Source: VRUE01 sp963695835
Lineage (GTDB): Bacteria > Actinomycetota > Thermoleophilia > Solirubrobacterales > 70-9
Reading direction: 5' to 3'
Assembly: GCA_963695835.1 (NCBI GenBank)
Contig: CAVOHR010000002.1
Location: 62,001-126,000, forward strand
DNA: 64,000 bases
Positions 61,070-64,000 of this stretch are shown one piece after another (positions within the stretch are counted from its first letter, which is position 1; every line of letters starts with the position of its first letter). Both the position numbers and the translations under genes were made by a program. The notes below the pieces were generated by a model. That model was not told the origin of the DNA. It searched no databases and saw nothing but the letters and a program-made list of their open reading frames with translations.

Positions 61070-62593
61070 CTATGCAGGGACGGGCTCCGCGGGCGGCGTC
61101 TCGCTTTTAGCTTGGACGAAGTCTCGCTGGCGGACGAGGGCGAAGCCGGCGGCCGCTACCACGAAGGAGAGGATCGAGCCGATCAGGAGGATCTCGTTGA
61201 AGCCGCTGACGAAGGCGACCTTGGCGGCGTGGACCACTTCGGGCCGGTGAGCCTGGGGGGTCACGAGTGCGGCGGCACGCGAGCCGCCGGAGGAGACGGC
61301 TTCGGCGAGGCCGGGAGGCGCGTTGGGCAGCAGCGCGGCGAGCTTCGAGTCGACCTGCGACTGGAAGACGGCGCCGAGCGAGGCGACCCCGGTCGCGATC
61401 CCGACCTGGCGGAAGGTGGTGTTGATCCCCGAGCCCATCCCGGCCTTCTCCGGCGGGACGACGGCGATCGCCGCCTGGCCGATGCCGGGGTTGGCGGTGC
61501 CGATGCCGATGCCGGCGACGAGGAAGCCGGGCAGCAGCTCGGAGATGTCCGATCCGGCGGAGACGCCGTGCATCAGCAGCAGGCCGATGCCGACCATGGT
61601 CAGGCCGGTGCCGAGCAGCAGGCGAATCGGGATCCGGTCCGAGAGCTTGCCAGCGATCGGCGCGACGATGAAGGAGAGCACCGTGAGCGGCAGGAAGCGC
61701 AGCCCGGTCTCCAGCGGCGAGAAGTCGAGCACGCCCTGCATGTAGATCGTCAGGTAGAGGAAGAGCGCGAACATCCCCGCCGAGAGGCCGAAGGCGACGG
61801 CCGAGACGCCGTTGAAGGCCGGTTTGCGGAAGAGGCCGAGCTCGAGCATCGGGTGGTCGCTGCGCGCCTCGATCGCCAGGAAGGCGAGCAGCAGGGCGAC
61901 GGCGCCGCCCAGAGAGGCGACGATGACGCCGCTCCCCCAGCCTTCGGGGTTGCCGCGGATCAGCCCGAAGATCAGCAGGAAGAGGCCGCCGGAGAAGGTC
62001 GCGAGGCCGGGCAGGTCGATCCGCTCGGGGTCCGGCGCGGCGACGTTGGCCAGCCGCGCCTCGGTGAGGACGATCGCCAGCACGCCGATCGGAACGTTGA
62101 CGAAGAAGATCCATTCCCAGCCGAGGTGCTCGGTGATCAGGCCGCCGACCAGCGGGCCGATCGCCACCGCGCCGCCGATCGTCGCCCCCCAGACGCCGAA
62201 CGCGGTCGCCCGGTCCTTGCCGTGGAACTCCTGGCCGATCAGCGCCAGCGAGGTGGCGAACATCGCCGCGCCGCCGACTCCCTGCAGCCCGCGGGCGAGG
62301 TTCAGCAGGGTCGCGTCGCCGGCGATCCCGCAGAGGAACGAGGCGCCGGTGAAGATGCCGAAGCCGATCGAGAAGACGCGGCGCCGGCCGAGCCGGTCGC
62401 CGAACGAGCCGGCGGTCAGCAGGAACGCGGCCAGCGTCAGCGAGTAGGCGTCGACCACCCACTGCAGGCTCGACAGGCTGGCGTGCAGGTCGCGCTGGAT
62501 GTCGGGCAGGGCGACGTTGACGACCGTGATGTCCAGCAGCAGCATGAACGTCGCGATCGAGATCAGAACGAGGGTCCACCACTTGCGCTCCAT
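61070..62593 (-). CDS. DHA2/EmrB-QacA-type MFS drug exporter (14 TM)
   Basis: The 507-aa transporter has WWTLVLISIATFMLLLDITV with the first Asp (motif D1 LLDITVVNVALP), motif A GDRLGRRRVFSIGFG near residue 65, and motif C GAVAIGPLVGGLITEHLGWE near 145. Around 14 hydrophobic segments are evident. It probably exports drugs or metabolites by proton antiport. It lies between recN and nadK, where mycobacteria have no exporter, so it is a lineage-specific insertion. Confidence 0.88.
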   Translation of the reverse strand: MERKWWTLVLISIATFMLLLDITVVNVALPDIQRDLHASLSSLQWVVDAYSLTLAAFLLTAGSFGDRLGRRRVFSIGFGIFTGASFLCGIAGDATLLNLARGLQGVGGAAMFATSLALIGQEFHGKDRATAFGVWGATIGGAVAIGPLVGGLITEHLGWEWIFFVNVPIGVLAIVLTEARLANVAAPDPERIDLPGLATFSGGLFLLIFGLIRGNPEGWGSGVIVASLGGAVALLLAFLAIEARSDHPMLELGLFRKPAFNGVSAVAFGLSAGMFALFLYLTIYMQGVLDFSPLETGLRFLPLTVLSFIVAPIAGKLSDRIPIRLLLGTGLTMVGIGLLLMHGVSAGSDISELLPGFLVAGIGIGTANPGIGQAAIAVVPPEKAGMGSGINTTFRQVGIATGVASLGAVFQSQVDSKLAALLPNAPPGLAEAVSSGGSRAAALVTPQAHRPEVVHAAKVAFVSGFNEILLIGSILSFVVAAAGFALVRQRDFVQAKSETPPAEPVPA

Positions 62594-62635
62594 CGGCGAA
62601 CAAGCTAGCGAGGCCGCCGGGCCGGCCGGCCCGGC

Positions 62636-63497
62636 TCAGACTGCGAGGTGGCCGAACTTCTCGCGGATCCGCTGGTAGAAGCTGGTCCCGGGGAGCTGCG
62701 CGAGGCGGCCGATGCCCTCGACGAAGCGCAGCTCGACCGCGTCGCCCGAACCCAGTTCGCCGACCTGTTCGCCGTCGACTGCGACGTCGACCGGCTCGCA
62801 GCCGCCGGCGTTGCCGACGTGGAGCACGTCGCCCGGGGCGACGACCAGGGCGCGCGCGGTGAGCGAGTGCGGGGCGATGTAGCTGACCACGTAGCCCTTC
62901 ACGCCCCAGGCGAGGATCGGGCCCTGGTTGGCGAGGTTGTAGCCGGTCGAGCCGACCGGGGTGGCGGCGACGAGCCCGTCGCAGCGCACGTGGCCCGACC
63001 TCCTCGCCGGCGATCTTGTAGCTCAGCTCGGCGACCCGGTCGTGCGGTCGGCGGATGAAGCTGACGTCGTTGAGGGCGACCCGCGAGACGCCGTCCACCT
63101 CGACCTCGAGGCCGGGCAGGTCGATCGCCTCGGTATCGCCGGCGAAAGCGCGGCGCAGGCCCTCCCCGGCCTGGTCGCGCTCGACCGCGGCGAGGAAGCC
63201 GACGGTGCCGAAGTTGACGCCGAAGACCGGCACGCCTGTGCGAGCGAAGTGACGCAGCGCGTAGAGGATCGAGCCGTCGCCGCCCAGCACGACGCAGAGG
63301 TCGACCTGGCGGGGCAGCGACTCGACCGCCTCGATCTCGGCGGCGGCGTCGCCGTGCTTGGCCAGCTCCTCCGTGGTGGCGATCAGTCGCCACTCGGCCG
63401 CGCGGGCGACATCGGCGACCAGGTCGACCGCCCCGGTGGTCGCCGGCGGGTGCGAGTGGCTGATCAGCGCGGCGACGCGCTCACTCACGGCCGGCAC
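62636..63497 (-). CDS. nadK: NAD kinase, with one frameshift
   Basis: NadK phosphorylates NAD to NADP. N-terminal part (from GTG 63497 or 63488) has LCVVLGGDGSILYALRHFAR (GGDG near residue 73) and FGVNFGTVGFLAAVE. The C-terminal part (62636-62989 in another frame) has CDGLVAATPVGSTGYNLANQ and GPILAWGVKG. The break lies at the CCC 62994-62996; removing one C gives SYKIAGEEVGHVRCDG. The gene is essential in most bacteria, so a single-base assembly error is the likeliest explanation. It lies between the MFS gene and tlyA, as in mycobacteria. Confidence 0.88.
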
Positions 63498-63503
63498 CCC
63501 CCC

Positions 63504-63542
63504 GTGGCGCCTTTATGCCGCATAGCGGCAGGAAAGCGCCAC
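63504..63542. other. Long hairpin between nadK and tlyA
   Basis: GTGGCGC (63504-63510) pairs with GCGCCAC (63536-63542), CTTT with AAAG, and TGCCGC (63516-63521) with GCGGCA (63525-63530) around an ATA loop. It lies between the tlyA stop (63546) and the nadK start (63497). No U tract follows, so it is not a clear terminator; it may be an mRNA processing or leader structure. Confidence 0.45.
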
Positions 63543-63545
63543 ACG

Positions 63546-64000
63546 TCAAGGGTCGACCCTCCGGATCGCGACCTCGAGATCGGCCGGCGCTTCGCCCCCG
63601 CCTCCGCAGCGGACGAAGGTCTCGCGGTTGCCCTTCGGGCCGGGCAGGCCGGAGGAGGCGAAGCCGCGGACCGGCAGGCCCAGCTCGGCGGCGGCGCTCG
63701 CGACCGCGAGGACCGCCTCGTGCCGATCGGCGGCGTCGCGGACGACCCCCTTGCGGACCCGCTCGCGGCCCAGCTCGAACTGCGGCTTGACCATCGCCAG
63801 CAGCTCGCCGCCGGGCGCCAGGCAGCCGGCGACGGCGGGCAGCACCTTGGTCAGCGAGATGAAGGAGACGTCGATCGTGGCGAGGCTCGGCCGGAAGGGC
63901 AGGTCCTCAGGGGTCAGGCGGCGGGCGTTGAGCCGCTCGAGCACGGTCACGCGCGGATCCTCGCGCATCCGCAGGTCGAGCTGGCCGTAGGCGACGTCGA
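63546..64000 (-). CDS. tlyA: TlyA-family rRNA methyltransferase, C-terminal part (cut by window edge)
   Basis: TlyA makes 2'-O-methyl groups in 16S and 23S rRNA and was first called a haemolysin. The visible 150 residues belong to the FtsJ-like domain: LPFRPSLATIDVSFISLTKV, then KVLPAVAGCLAPGGELLAMV with KPQFELGRERVRKGVV, and GLPGPKGNRETFVRC near the end. The frame is open at the right edge, so the N-terminal S4 domain lies outside the window. It is followed by nadK as in mycobacteria. Confidence 0.9.
   Translation of the reverse strand, partial: DVAYGQLDLRMREDPRVTVLERLNARRLTPEDLPFRPSLATIDVSFISLTKVLPAVAGCLAPGGELLAMVKPQFELGRERVRKGVVRDAADRHEAVLAVASAAAELGLPVRGFASSGLPGPKGNRETFVRCGGGGEAPADLEVAIRRVDP

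Overview
The window is high-GC bacterial DNA. Core gene order points to an actinobacterium (Actinomycetota), probably a deep-branching one such as Thermoleophilia/Solirubrobacterales; this placement is inference from gene content (steA, mctB-type protein, DUF3866 protein, recN-nadK-tlyA order as in mycobacteria), not from a tree. Two conserved chromosomal blocks flank a long accessory region.

Left core block (1-3602): pheS (5' end only), a SpoU/TsnR-type RNA methyltransferase, rplT and rpmI on the minus strand, then a divergent wecB and a GAP/Sap-type membrane protein. The usual infC upstream of rpmI is absent.

Accessory island (about 3850-41137): it ends on the right at an intact CAT-anticodon tRNA (41138-41211) and is punctuated by five same-orientation copies of a roughly 150-bp repeat (3851 partial, 4571, 18713, 20496, 39910). 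Each full copy begins with the 3' half of a CAT tRNA and continues into a conserved arm. Immediately to the right of every copy lies a minus-strand gene, and no integrase gene is present. The segments so delimited carry: a SET-domain methyltransferase; a type I restriction-modification locus (hsdM, hsdS, frameshifted hsdR) with a YgjP-type metallopeptidase, a Rad50/SMC-like ATPase and a restriction-endonuclease/STAND NTPase; two copies of an unknown coupled two-gene module; an excisionase-like gene next to a 553-aa unknown protein; an IS3-family element with intact ends; a 3.1-kb transposon with a DDE transposase and a degenerate tyrosine-recombinase-like partner; a four-gene operon ending in a 1,954-aa DEAH helicase with four S1 domains and a Jag-N domain; and a nucleotidyltransferase toxin-antitoxin-like pair. 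The whole reads as a defence/mobility island built by repeated accretion at a tRNA.

Right block (41278-64000): HPt protein with a thioredoxin-like lipoprotein, SDR and GT1 glycosyltransferase, tRNA-Asn, then a small accessory patch (HTH-HNH protein and a PD-(D/E)XK-like protein), followed by a dense minus-strand housekeeping run: dnaG, dgt, recO, mutM, xerD, DUF3866, M20 peptidase, pyrG, GT4 transferase, mctB-like, steA, recN, an MFS exporter, nadK and tlyA (partial).

The most interesting candidates are the DEAH-S1-Jag operon (28272-37031) and the tRNA-derived repeat that bounds integrase-free cargo segments. Several otherwise intact genes (hsdM, hsdR, the STAND gene, recN, nadK) contain single-base frameshifts; because recN and nadK are core genes, assembly indels are a likely cause and frameshifts here should be read with caution.
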